A stretch of 64,000 nucleotides of DNA from Spinacia oleracea (lineage: Eukaryota; Streptophyta; Magnoliopsida; Caryophyllales; Amaranthaceae). Shown piece by piece: positions 34,051-46,800 of this stretch (its first letter is position 1; every line of letters starts with the position of its first letter). Where the stretch lies: positions 15,338,001 to 15,402,000 of the forward strand of contig NC_079489.1 in assembly GCF_020520425.1 (NCBI RefSeq). The letters are read 5' to 3'. Under the pieces are notes generated by a model. The model was not told the DNA's origin. It did not search any database and was given only the letters and a program-made list of their open reading frames with translations. A program made the position numbers and the translations under genes.

Positions 34051-36382
34051 ATGGAGGCACCATTGCTGATCAACGGCGGCAGCATTGAGAGGTTGAAGGC
34101 GGAAAATGGAGACTACGCGGCGGTGAAGAGCGTAAGCGAGGCGGTGTCGGTGTTTAAGGAGGAGTCGGGAATGCTATGGAAGATAGCAGCTTCGTTAGTT
34201 TTTAACATAATTTGTACGTACGCCACTGGTTCTCTTACCAATATTTTTGCAGGGCATCTTGGGGAGCTTGAGCTTTCTGCTGTTTCCATTTCCATGTCCG
34301 TTATCAACACCTTCTCCTTCGGATTCCTGGTCTTTTTTCTCTCCTTCAACTATTATTTCCTCGCTCGATCATTTCGTTTTTTTTAATTACAAGATTCCAA
34401 CATTTGAATGTCGTTAATATTTGCAACTAGCCTAAGATGTCATTATTTTATTAATTTACTAGATTTTAGCTCGTGCGAATGCACGAATTCTAAAAAATTG
34501 TTAAGTTAAAATAAAACTTTTATATATACAAACTGCTATATTTATATATATTAGATTAGATTTTTTTTTTTTTTTGGATTTCCATTTTAGATTTATTTTT
34601 TAATTATTAGAATGTTTGATTTTGGATGAAATTGTATATGTGTAATATTAATAATTAATTAATAAAAACATTTACGTGGCGCCTAATTATTTATCTACGT
34701 GACACTCGACTTTTTTAATTCAAAAATAATTTCAAAATATTATTTTTCATTGGCCGAAAACATTAGATTTCATACGTGGCACTCTAATATTGGATTAGTG
34801 TTTGATTTTAGATTGAATTTTATTTTAGATTAGTGTTTGATTTTGGATGACTTTTATTTTTTATTAGTGTTTGATTTTGGATGAATTTTATTTTAGATTT
34901 ATCTTTTAATTATTATAGTTTTTTTTTTTATTTTGGATGGAGTTGTATATTAGTAATTAATTAATTAAAATATCTATGTGGCACCTAATTAATTATCTAT
35001 GTGACACTTGATTTTTTTTAATTCAAAAATAAATTAGAAATCTTACTTTTCATTGGCCGAAACCAACCGTAATCCTAGGTGGCGCTCTAATATTTCAGCA
35101 AACAGCGCGTCTCCTGTGAGACCAGTCACACCATCAACTTGATGGTGTGACGAGCGCTAAAACTATAAAAAAAAGTAACAGATCTAAACTATAGAAGTAA
35201 CATACCTAAACTAAAAAAGTACCTCCTCTAAAATTATATAAAAAAAAGTAACATGTCTAAACTATAGAAGTAACATACCTAAACTAAAAATGTACCTCCC
35301 CTAAAACTATTCTGTATAAAAAAAAGTAACATGTCTAAACTATAGAAGTAACATACCTAAACTAAAAAAGTACCTCATCTAAAATTATATAAAAAAAAGA
35401 GTAACATGTCTAAACTATAGAAGTAACATACCTAAACTAAAAAAAATACCTCCTCTAAAATTAGTAAAAAAAAAGTAACATGTCTAAACTATAGAAGTAA
35501 CATACCTAAACTAAGAAGGTATCTCCCTAAAACTACTCCGTATATGTCTAAACTATAGAAGTAACATACCTAAACTAAGAAGGTATCTCCCCTAAAACTA
35601 CTCCCTATAAAAAAAGTAACATGTATAAACTATAGAAGTAACATACCTAAACTAAAAAAAGTATCTCCTCTAATTTTTTTTTTAAAAAGTAACATATCTA
35701 AATTATAGAAGTAACATACCTAAATTCGCAAGTGTGAACTGGTCTCACTATCAGTTGATGGTGAAGACAGTCTCATATAAGAATTTGGTTTCAGCAAATA
35801 TGCATCCTTTATCCATATTAGATACTCCCTCCGTCCCGGAATACTTGACCTGTTTTCCTTATCGGGCCGTCCCTTAATACTTGACCTGTTTCTAAAAATG
35901 GAAATATTCTAACAATATTATATTATTTCTCACTCCACCCCTATTAACCCACCTACCCCCTACTCCATACAAAAAATAATTAAAAATTCAACCCCTACTC
36001 TCCCCAACCCCACCTCTTAACTCACCTCCCACTAACTACATTAAAATAATACCTCACTATCAACTACTACCTATTAAATTAAATAAGTCAATTCAAGTGT
36101 CTTAAACTCTGTGTCGGTCAAACCGGGTCGAGTATTCCGGGACGGAGGGAGTAGATTGTTTTAGTATGTTTAAGATTATTTTAAAGGTAATGTCAGTATG
36201 TCACCTTCGTTACTTTTAAAATGAAGTAAAACCGGAGTACTAACAATTGAAGCCTTCATCCTACTGGCAGCCTGGCAGGCAGGCTATGTAAAACTAATTA
36301 AGATCGAAAATGCTAATGCTCGTAAATTGGACAACAAAAATATTGGCTTTGTAGAGTGTGTCCGATGATGTGCCGGGTAATG

Positions 36383-36414
<32 letters not shown>

Positions 36415-39400
36415 TTACTCCCTTTATTTCTTAATGTTGTCTATGTTTAGAATCTTACAACTATTTAGAATTAAGACATATCTAAAGGGAAAATATAATC
36501 TTAATTATAGGATCTTATTTAACTTGTTCAATGAGTGCTAAGAGTTTAAGAGTATCAATTTTTTAGAATTTTTACTAATAAAAAATTAAAGATCTTACTA
36601 CATTGAAGATGTGAGCAGACAAGTGTGCATAGTTAAAATAGGAAGATTAATTAGAAAATAGAGGCTGCATTAATTAGGAATATATAAAAGGAAGGAAATC
36701 AGTAAATGAGAGACTGTTAGAAAATAAAAAAAATGAAGGAGATCACTTTTGTCCTAGTTTGCAAATTTATTATTTTTATTTTTTATAAAGTAGTGTACAT
36801 TTTAACGGGAAAATGATTTATTGTTTGAATCAATGAACAATGCTTATGTGTACATTTATATTTTTTTAATGTGTATTTATATTAGTGAACCTTTTTCTTT
36901 TTTCTTTCTTTTGCAGTTTCTGTGAGTACTTAGTTTATTATTGTTTGCCATATATCGTGAAGAAATTCAGACACCACAATGCTTGAACCCATAACCATTA
37001 ATCCAATAACGCAACATATGATATTTAAGCAATTTAAAATATATAAATTATGTTTATATTAAAACTGTACTACCTACCATAATTATAAATTATGTATTTT
37101 AATTATTTCTTATCAAAATAACTATATACTCAGTATACTTACAATTTTTCTGTTTACATTTACATGTTTCTGACAGGTTCATTTACAACTATGTTTTTTT
37201 AGCATGACAATTCATTTAACATGTACTTAAAGCTATAGAAAAAAGGAATAATTGGAATTTAAACATAGCAAGCGTCTACTCCACTTTGAATTTAAATTTA
37301 GTTTACTAATATATTTAACCAAATTTTATATTCAATTACCTTACAAAATAAAATATAAAAATAAATTATGCATTTTATCTAATGTTACACGTAAGTATTT
37401 AAATATCAAACTTTTTTTTTATTTTTAATTTAACTCAATTTTTATTAAGATTAATTCTCAAATTACGTATAATCACTGGGGCATTGCCCGGGGCAATGGG
37501 ACATTAACTAGTTTATTTTGATTTCTGTATTGGCATGTACGTATTACGGAAAACATAATATGACATATTTTGCAATTTTGAGAAACTGTTTGGAAAAAAG
37601 AAATTGCTAGATAACTAACTAGTATATGTGATAATGAAAAAAGTGTAATCTTTATGTCAAAAAAAAAAAAAAAAAAAAAAAAGTGTAATCTGACCATCTT
37701 TTTATTTTAAGTGTAACTTCATTATTTCTAGTATGTTAGCCCTTTTTTTAAAAATTATTTTTTTATGCAGTAACTTTACTAGAAAAATAATTCTCAATAT
37801 TTTTTTTTGTTTGAAAATTGAAATGATGTTTTTCATAAATTGATGGAAGAAGTTTTTTTCCTTTTGTAACAAAAATTGATACTAAAAGGGTGTTTATTGA
37901 GTTGGATTCTATTACTTCGTATATGCATTTAGGACTATTACCATGGTTTAATAACTTAAAATACATCGAGTTATTGGCAAATAATTTGGTGCACCAATTG
38001 GTACTATATTTCATTCTTCCTTGATTTGTCAGCACATCAAGTACGTAAGGAAATATGTTAATGGATATTTAATAAAATGTGGTAAAAATTGCTGTTGAAC
38101 ATTGTAGCTTGGTATGGGGAGCGCACTTGAGACATTATGTGGACAAGCTTTCGGTGCAGGACAAGTTCATATGCTTGGAATTTACCTGCAACGCTCTTGG
38201 ATTATCCTATTACTCAGCTGTGTTGTACTGATGCCAACTTACATCTTTGCTGCACCATTGTTAAGGCTTCTAGGACAGGATCCTGATGTAGCCGACCTTG
38301 CTGGACAGTTCACCTTCCTTACACTACCCTCCGTGTTCTCGTTGGCTATCAATTTTCCTACTCAAAAGTTCTTACAAGCACAAAGCAAGGTTGATGTAAT
38401 GGCTTGGATCGGATTTGTTGTTTTGATCGAACATGCTGTACTTCTATGGCTTTTTATTTCTGTATTGGGATGGGGTTTGGAAGGAGCTGCAGCAGCTTAC
38501 AACATCACAAGATGGGCGACTGCAATTGCCCAAGTTGTATATGTATTTGGTTGGTGTAAGGATGCTTGGAAAGGTTTCTCATGGGCTGCTTTTAAGGACA
38601 TATGGGCCTTTGTTAGGCTTTCAGTTGCTTCGGCTGTCATGCTTTGCCTTGAAATCTGGTACATGATGACCATAATGCTTCTTGCTGGTCATCTTCCAAA
38701 TGCTGTCATTACTATTGGCTCCCTTTCTATCTGGTCAGTTTCAGAACCTCTCTGAGTTATGACTTATGAGTTTATTGTCTATTGGCATTCATGTCATTGT
38801 TGAGAAGATGAACAATTGTTGTGTATTGGATCCTCCTACTGATAACTGACTAATTTTCCTAACTAGCTGTTGTTTTAGGAAAAAAGAAGTCACTGATGCA
38901 ATTCTGTTATTTGTTTTTCAGCATGAATATAAATGGACTACAATTTATGATATTCATTGGAATAAACGCTGCTGTAAGGTAAACGCTTACTCGTTGATGT
39001 TCTTACTGTGTTAGACACTAACCTCTTTCAGCTCATTTGTTTAAGGAGTTGGGAAATTGTGTAACGAATCTATACATTAGAAGCTATATATAAGTGGCTT
39101 TGGTAAATTAATCTATCCATTCTGAAGCAAGTTTTGTTACTTACTATTAGTGTACGTGTATCAAATGAGCTCGGGTTGCAGCATCCAAGGGCAACCAAAT
39201 ATAGTGTGTACGTTGCAGTCTTCCAGTCTCTAGTCATCGGGCTTATTTGCATGGTCTTTGTCCTGGTTGCTAGAGATTATTTTGCTGTAATTTACACTGA
39301 CAGCAAGGAATTGCAACAAGCAGTTTCCAAATTAGCCTGGCTTCTTGGTGTGACAATGGTTCTTAATAGTGTTCAGCCTGTCATTTCAGGTATATTTTCG

Positions 39401-39957
39401 AATGTGGAACTTATCCATAGACTTTTGTACAACTTGTACTTGAGTATGATAAGTTTCTTATCATATCTGTAGGAGTCGCCGTTGGAGGGGGGTGGCAAGC
39501 TACTGTGGCAAACATAAATTTAGTGTGCTACTATGTTTTCGGGTTACCTCTTGGATACATTCTCGGCTATGTTGCAGATTTTGGAGTAATGGTACTGAAT
39601 ATCTATCCTTTTCTATTTGCACAAAAGATTATATTTCTTCATTAGCGATTTAACAATCCAAGTTTCTGAAATATGGTTTCATCAATGATAGGGCCTTTGG
39701 GGTGGTATGATAGCAGGAACCGTCTTGCAGACACTCATTCTACTCTTCATCCTTTACAAAACGAATTGGAATAAAGAGGTGAGCATGTCAAAGCTGATAT
39801 ATAGTTTGATTTCGCCATAATTCAGAGGTGTATGGAACTGTTACTAACTATGCTGGTATCTTCGGCATGATACCTACAGGTGGAGGAAACAAGCAACAGA
39901 ATGCAGAAGTGGGGTGGACAAGATATCAACGTAGATAAGAATGGTGCTAAAATATGA
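34051..39957 (+). CDS. MATE efflux transporter, DETOXIFICATION 35-like (first copy)
   Basis: MATE proteins export organic compounds, in plants often flavonoids or alkaloids into the vacuole, in exchange for protons. Seven exons join in phase: 34051-34329, 38108-38733, 38922-38978, 39151-39389, 39473-39591, 39692-39778 and 39880-39957. They give 494 residues, normal for the family, with GT-AG introns throughout. The protein has about 12 membrane segments. Family motifs are LGMGSALETLCGQAFGAGQ, RSWIILL, FPTQKFLQAQ, SASAVMLCLEIWY-like text (ASAVMLCLEIWYMM), VRVSNELGLQHPRA, NSVQPVISGVAVGGGWQ and YKTNWNKEVEETS. It is closest in memory to Arabidopsis DTX35 (flower flavonoid transporter); the substrate is not proven. 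Exon 1 is unusual: AASLVFNIICTYATG replaces the usual AGP..FN..CQYG. Intron 1 is 3.8 kb and full of transposons. Confidence 0.9.
34620..35095 (+). repeat. Imperfect tandem duplication in MATE intron 1
   Basis: Two copies share CGTGGC.CCTAATTA, TTATCTACGTGACACT, TTTTCATTGGCCGAAA and GGC.CTCTAATATT. They are separated by repeated TTTGATTTTGGATGAATTTT units. Confidence 0.65.
35108..35785. mobile_element. TIR element with internal 72-bp tandem repeats
   Basis: The outer ends are inverted: TGTGAGACCAGTCACACCATC on the left, and GAGACTGTCTTCACCATCAA read from the right. Between them about eight imperfect repeats of 70-75 bp (AAGTAACATGTCTAAACTAT, AGAAGTAACATACCTAAAC) fill 35145-35705. It has no coding content. 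Confidence 0.6.
35825..36151. mobile_element. Stowaway-like MITE
   Basis: Perfect-looking termini CTCCCTCCGTCCCGGAATAC and the same from the right are flanked by TA (35823-35824 and 36152-36153). Length is 327 bp, within MATE intron 1. Confidence 0.88.
36387..36415 (+). repeat. (AAT)n microsatellite
   Basis: Nine or more AAT/ATA units occur in MATE intron 1. Confidence 0.8.
36416..38107 (+). other. Remainder of MATE intron 1
   Basis: This is AT-rich intronic sequence. It includes a run of about 25 A residues at 37657-37682 flanked by GTGTAATCT on both sides, which may be the tail of a very short retroposed fragment. No exon is seen until the acceptor TTGTAG at 38107. Confidence 0.5.
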
Positions 39958-40348
39958 GGGAATTTACTGAAAGTGATGTTGTATTTCTGCTCTTGCATCA
40001 CTTGAGCTTCAGTTAATAATAGATAGTTTAGATTTTTTTAATGGAACTTATGACAGTGAAAAACTATGTTTTTACCTTCCAAACATTACTGAACTGTTGG
40101 ACGGTACAGGGAATTGCCACAGGCATTGCTTCTCTGAAAAACTCACCAAGATCATTGCCTTTCTTCTTTTTGCTGCAATTTTGTTATTGAAGTAGATGAT
40201 CTATAATACTTCTGAAACATGTTTCCGGAGTATATCATTCTTGCTATCATTTGGATTTTTCCAGTTTTCCTTTAGTGTAATGTAATGGTACAAATGTCCT
40301 TATAAGTTACAAGTTTACAACTGATATAAGCAATAATGATACTAACCT

Positions 40349-40610
40349 TGGCTCTGTTATCTTCACCTTATTTTCACTTATTTCAGGTAAGATAAGATAA
40401 AATAAGGGCCAATATAATAAGATAAGATAAGATAAAATAAGATAAGTTCAGGGTCAATAAGATAAGATAAGGGTCAATAAGATAAGATAAGGGTCAAGTT
40501 CAGATAAGATAAGATAAGATAAGATAAGGGTCAATAAGAGAAGATAAGATAAGTTCAGAGCCAATAAGATAAGATAAGATAAGTGAAATTCAGGTGAAGA
40601 GAACACTACC
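40349..40610. mobile_element. MITE rich in GATAAG repeats
   Basis: The termini GGCTCTGTTATCTTCACC and, from the right, GGTAGTGTTCTCTTCACC are similar and inverted. The interior is almost entirely GATAAG and GGTCAATAA units. It lies just 3' of the first MATE gene. A target duplication was not identified. Confidence 0.6.
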
Positions 40611-42469
40611 AGTCTCTGTAGTCTTGTTACGAACAATGCTGACTCTATTCGACTGTAAGTCTCTAACGAATCTGATCATATAACAGATACGCTACAATAA
40701 TCACATTCTTAAGGTATCATGAAGATTTCACTAGTCAAGAATCAAACTGTCTTAGATAATGTACATTGTAATTAGGTTACAATTGTGTAAATTTGTTTTT
40801 TTGGAAATTGGACGTGAAATGTATTCATAAGGAAATGAGAATTTGAAGTTAAGATTTGAATTTTGTCACCGATGCATAACTCACGTGCACAGTGCAATGC
40901 GCAATGTGCTTTCCCTTCAACGAAAGGGCGACCTTCAAACTTGCGTAGTAGAGGTACTTGAGCAATGCAAAAGTTTGGCGCGATGTTCAGGGGCAAGGTT
41001 ATCAAAATTGCGATTTTATTCTAAATCGCTAGGGCCTGCCAGAATTAGATTGTAAATTTGAGTTGTAAAATCATAAGATTCTACAAGTTCGTGGAAGTGA
41101 GATTTTATGATGATATTTGTAAATTGTTTACCCAATTTTCGATAGAGAACACTTAAAATTAAATTGTTTAGAAACATTTAGTGCTTATGGCGGTCAAACC
41201 CCAGATTACATTTATTTATTTTTGGACCTAATGAGAAAATTAAGGTCCTAACTCCTAAGCCTAAAAGGGTTGCTTATGATGAGTGGAGTTTGGTTTTAAC
41301 GGATACTCTTTGTTCCCATCTTTTCCATTGTTGCTTTTCTCTCTCCTCTCCGAGCTTGATGAAGGTGATTTCCGTCCGTTTGATGGCCAATTCTTGTGCT
41401 TTTTGCCTTCAATCAACGAATTCATGTAAGTGTCCATGAATCTTTGTTCTTCATTTTTTTTTTTGTAAGTTAAGGCAAAATTGAACTGAGGGTTTTGTCC
41501 TATGCACGAACTTGGTTAAATTTTTTGTTCATTTTAGCTTGTACATGTTTGTATACGATGTTGGGTGCATAATGCCACAATTCTTGATGTTTTACGCGAT
41601 TTTGGGCAAATTTGGACAACTTTTCATGGACCTCTTTGTTAAATCCGAAAATCACCATTGTTGTAGAGCTTATTCTTCCACATATGGATGCTTGTATGTT
41701 GTATATTCATGATTGGTGTGTCAAGATTGTATATCCATGAGGTTAAGCTTGAACTTGTTCATGAAATCAGGATAAAAAATATGTTTCTGTATTTGACATT
41801 GACTACTGTGCTTGACTTCAATTTGGTTGTTGTGATTATTCTAATTTTGGGTGTTATTGGATGAAAGGAAAGGAGAGGAAACTGCATTATAATTGTGTAT
41901 ATAGGTGATAATTGTTTGATCCCAAAGTACTACGAAATACAGTATATAGTTTGTGGCCTTGATTCTTTGATTTTCATGGCTCGACGTCTAGCAATGTGAG
42001 ACAAAAATGTTACAGTAGACATTAATGTTGATTATCAGGATGAACTTTAGACTTTAGAGTATTATCCAAAATACAACCTTTAAAAATGGCTGTTGATTTT
42101 GGGGATGGTCCTTCTTAAATAATATGAAACCCAAAACAACCATGTTCGATTTAACTATTTCTACTGTGTGCGAATATAGTGAGTTGGATTTTAATGTCTG
42201 ATTTGTTGTTTCACTTCCTGTGGATAAATAGGATATCCATGGTAATTGGTAAAGATGTAAGCCTGAGTACTTACAAGGGGAAGGTTCTTCTGATTGTCAA
42301 TGTCGCTTCCCAATGGTAAGTACGATTCTCAATCCTCTTGCATTTTTTAGTTATCCTCCGTCTTTTTTTGTTTTTTACGTATTCCATTTTGGGTGTTTCA
42401 TTTTGTTCTTTACATTTCCTTTTATATTATCACATAATGCATTAACACTACAAGAAATTGATTAATTAC

Positions 42470-42990
42470 CAACCGCTAAAATTGGTTGGTAAAACGCGAA
42501 AAACGGTTGGTAAAAGATTTTGCGACCGCCAACGGTCGCAAAAAAGCGGTCAGTTTTCACCTGGACGGTAATTTAGGAAACTCCAACTGGAAGGCGGTCG
42601 CTAAAATTTACCGACAGGATTAGCGACCGCAATAAACAGTCACTAAATTAGTGACCGCCAAGCAGTCGCTAATTTAGTGACCGCTAAGGCAGTCGCTAAT
42701 TTAGCGACCGCCTTGACGGTCACTAAATTAGCGACTGCTTTGGCGGTCACTAATTTAGTGACTGCCTAGGCGGTCACTAAATTAGTGACTGCCTTGGTGG
42801 CGGTCACTAAATTAGTGACTGCCCTAGCAGTCACTAAATTAGTGACTGCTTTGGTGGCGGTCACTAATGTAGTGACTGCCTAGGCGGACACTAAATTAGT
42901 GACTGCCTTGGTGGCGGTCACTAAATTAGTGACTGCTTTTGTGGCGGTCACTAAATTTGTGACTGCCTTTGCGGTCGGTAATTATGCAAA
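42470..42990. repeat. CACTA left subterminal repeats
   Basis: About ten copies, some imperfect, of the 17-bp palindrome GTCACTAAATTAGTGAC are separated by short GCCTTGGTGGCG-type spacers. Arrays of this sort are transposase-binding sites in En/Spm elements. The binding role here is inferred. Confidence 0.8.
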
Positions 42991-43259
42991 TATCATTTGC
43001 AGCCAATTTTGTAAAATCGCATATATACCTGTATTATATGCCTGTATAAATATTATATATGTACCTGTAAATATTATATATGCCTGTATATATACGAATT
43101 TATATAAATTCTGTAAAATCGTATGAAACCTGCTCGATGTTATAATATTAAACCTGTTCAAAGTCATACAACAAAGATTCATAATACACATAATGTTGTT
43201 CAAACATGTTAATACGAAAAGTTATAACTAGTTCAAACTAATACAAGAATACTAACTAC

Positions 43260-43797
43260 CTAACACAAAGGTGTCCCGCCGCCGGTTGGATCTCGAGGGT
43301 CCTGCGACTGCGAGAAAGGAAAACCAGTACATTGACTGAACATCCGCTCGTAAGACTCCATTGTCTTTTTCATCTGGGCGGCATGTTCTTCTCTTTCTTG
43401 TCTCTCCCTTTCTCTCTCTTGTCTCTCCCTTTCAATCTCCCTTTGGTGCTCTAGTCGCTCTGCTTCTCTTTCTTCTCTCTCCCTTTGCCTCAAAAGTAGA
43501 TCGTCCTCCATAGCCTTTAACATCTGATTTTTTGTTGTTTCAAGTTCAATGGATTTTTGGGTCAACTGTTGTTGAGTCTCTTCCAATCGAGATGACATTT
43601 GGGAATAAATAGATGGGGTGTATGAGCTAGAAGAACTACCACCCCTTCTAGATGGTGCAAAGTATAGAGAGTCTCCACTCCCTAGCCCGGGGACCTTTCC
43701 CTTCTTTCTCCCACCTACTGTCTCAAAGTAGATTTGGTTGGGATCTTTAGCAATGCCTTTTTCAACACCTTCAGCAACATTTTTTTCATAGTTTTCC
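43260..43797 (-). CDS. CACTA-associated protein, 3' exon (Transposase_24-like)
   Basis: The open frame runs from an acceptor TTGTAG at 43798-43803 to the stop at 43260, about 178 residues. It includes DPNQIYFETVGGRKKGKVPG and then GLGSGDSLYF, the typical C-terminal block of plant Ptta/En-Spm transposon proteins. A long charged coiled coil with RERQERERERQ-type heptads follows (from about residue 67). An internal Met at 43598 could mislead a start call; the frame is open upstream to the splice site. The upstream exons would lie beyond the 321-bp array and I could not identify them, so the gene may be broken. Confidence 0.7.
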
Positions 43798-43869
43798 TAC
43801 AAGAATTAAAATGATTATCAACCATGCATAACAAATATATTAAATTGAGCACATTTAAACTTAAAACAT

Positions 43870-46800
43870 ATGTAGGCTAAATAAGACATATTCGGTCCCA
43901 TTTTTCAACTAAATCACGTAGGGGCTGATTTTAAACTTAAAACATGTTTCATAAGCTTTGTTTTCACTTGCTAAGTCACATTCAAACGTAGTTACTCACA
44001 TCTAAGGCCTATTTGGTCGGTATAGGTTATATTTTGCCTAAAATGTCATTTTCTCGCCCAACTTTGAGCTAAGGAACCAAACTTGTCATTTCAAACCATT
44101 TACATGTTTTATGTGGCATATTCAAGGTTTCTAAAACCGATTCTAAGCAATTTAAGCACATTTAAGTCATATTTGGTCGATATAGGTCATATATTGGCTA
44201 AATAAGGCGTTTTCGGTCCCATTTTTCAACTAAATCACGTAGGGGCTGATTTTAAACTTAGAACATGTTTCATAAGGTTAGTTTAAACTTGCTAAGTCAC
44301 ATTCAAAGGTATTTACTCACATCTAAGGCCTATTTGGTCGTTATATGTCATATTTTGCCTAAAATGTCATTATCTCGCCCAACTTTGAACTACGGAACCA
44401 AACTTGTCATTTCAAACCATTTACATGATTTATGTGGCATATTCAAGGTTTCTAAAACCGATTCTAAGCAATTTAAGCACATTTAAGTCATATTTGGTCG
44501 ATATAGGTCATATATAGGCTAAATAAGGCGTTTTCGGTCCCATTTTTCAACTAAATCACGTAGGGGCTGATTTTAAACTTAGAACATGTTTCATAAGGTT
44601 AGTTTAAACTTGCTAAGTCACATTCAAAGGTATTTACTCACATCTAAGGCCTATTTGGTCGTTATAGGTCATATTTTGCCTAAAATGTCATTTTCTCGCC
44701 CAACTTTGAACTACGGAACCAAACTTGTCATTTCAAACCATTTACATGATTTATGTGGCATATTCAAGGTTTCTAAAACCGATTCTAAGCAATTTAAGCA
44801 CATTTAAGTCATATTTGGTCGATATAGGTCATATATAGGCTAAATAAGGCGTTTTCGGTCCCATTTTTCAACTAAATCACGTAGGGGCTGATTTTAAACT
44901 TAGAACATGTTTCATAAGGTTAGTTTAAACTTGCTAAGTCACATTCAAAGGTATTTACTCACATCTAAGGCCTATTTGGTCGTTATAGATCATAATTTGC
45001 CTAAAATGTCATTTTCTCGCCCAACTTTGAACTACGGAACCAAACTTGTCATTTCAAACCATTTACATGTTTTATGTGGCATATTCAAGGTTTCTAAAAC
45101 CGATTCTAAGCAATTTAAGCACATTTATGTCATATTTGGTCGATTTAGGTCATATATAGGCTAAATAAGGCGTTTTCGGTCCCATTTTTCGACTAAATCA
45201 CGTAGGGGCTGATTTTAAACTTAAAACATGTTTCATAAAATTTGTTTTCACTTGCTAAGTCACATTCAAACATAGTTACTCACATCTAAGGCCTATTTGG
45301 TCGGTATAGGTTATATTTTGCCTAAAATGTCATTTTCTCGCCCAACTTTAAACTAAGGAACCAAACTTGTCATTTCAAACCATTTACATGTTTTATGTGG
45401 CATATTCAAGGTTTCTAAAACCGATTCTAAGCAATTTAAGCACATTTAAGTCATATTTAGTCGATATAGGTCATATATAGGCTAAATAAGGCGTTTTCGG
45501 TCCCATTTTTCAACTAAATCACGTAGGGGCTGATTTTAAACTTAAAACATGTTTCATAAGCTTTGTTTTCACTTGCTAAGTCACATTCAAACGTAGTTAC
45601 TCACATCTAAGGCCTATTTGGTCGGTATAGGTCATATTTTGCCTAAAATGTCATTTTCTCGCCCAACTTTGAACTACGGAACCAAACTTGTCATTTCAAA
45701 CCATTTACATGTTTTATGTGGCATATTCAAGGTTTCTAAAACCGATTCTAAGCAATTTAAGCACATTTAAGTCATATTTGGTCGATATAGGTCATATATA
45801 GGCTAAATAAGGCATTTTCGGTCCCATTTTTCAACTAAATCACGTAGGGGCTGATTTTAAACTTAGAACATGTTTCATAAGGTTAGTTTAAACTTGCTAA
45901 GTCACATTCAAAGGTATTTACTCACATCTAAGGCCTATTTGGTCGTTATATGTCATATTTTGCCTAAAATGTCATTTTCTCGCCCAACTTTGAACTACGG
46001 AACCAAACTTGTCATTTCGAACCTTTTTCATGTTTTATGTGGCATATTCAAGGTTTCTAATACCGATTCTAAGCAATTTAAGCACATTTAAGTCATATTT
46101 GGTCGATATAGGTCATATATAGGCTAAATAAGGCGTTTTCGGTCCCATTTTTTAACTAAATCACGTAGGGGCTGATTTTAAACTTAGAACATGTTTCATA
46201 AGGTTAGTTTAAACTTGCTAAGTCACATTCAAATGTATTTATTCACATCTAAGGCCTATTTGGTCGTTATAGGTCATATTTTGCCTAAAACGACATTTTC
46301 TCGCCCAACTTTAAACTAAGGAACCAAACTTGTCATTTCAAACCATTTACATGTTTTATGTGGCATATTCAAGGTTTCTAAAACCGATTCTAAGCAATTT
46401 AAGCACACTTAAGTCCAATTTGGTCGATATAGGTCATATATAGGCTAAATAAGGCATTTTCTGTCCCATTTTTCAACTAAATCACGTAGGGGCTGATTTT
46501 AAACTTAGAACATGTTTCATAAGGTTAGTTTAAACTTGCTAAGTCACATTCAAAGGTATTTACTCACATCTAAGGCCTATTTGGTCGTTATATGTCATAT
46601 TTTGCCTAAAATGTCATTTTCTCGCCCAACTTTAAACTACGGAACCAAACTTGTCATTTCAAACCATTTACATGATTTATGTGGCATATTCAAGGTTTCT
46701 AAAACCGATTCTAAGCAATTTAAGCACATTTAAGTCATATTTGGTCGATATAGGTCATATATAGGCTAAATAAGGCGTTTTCGGTCCCATTTTTCAACTA

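Larger units (their letters stand above)
34459..37512. mobile_element. Possible composite insertion in MATE intron 1
   Basis: The left boundary ACTAGATTTTAGCTCGTGCG and the right boundary, read inward, ACTAGTTAATGTCCCATTGC have similar ACTAG...TGC layouts. The second MATE copy lacks this whole stretch. This suggests that most of the extra 3.2 kb of intron 1 came in as one or more insertions. The class is not determined and no coding sequence is seen. Confidence 0.35.
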
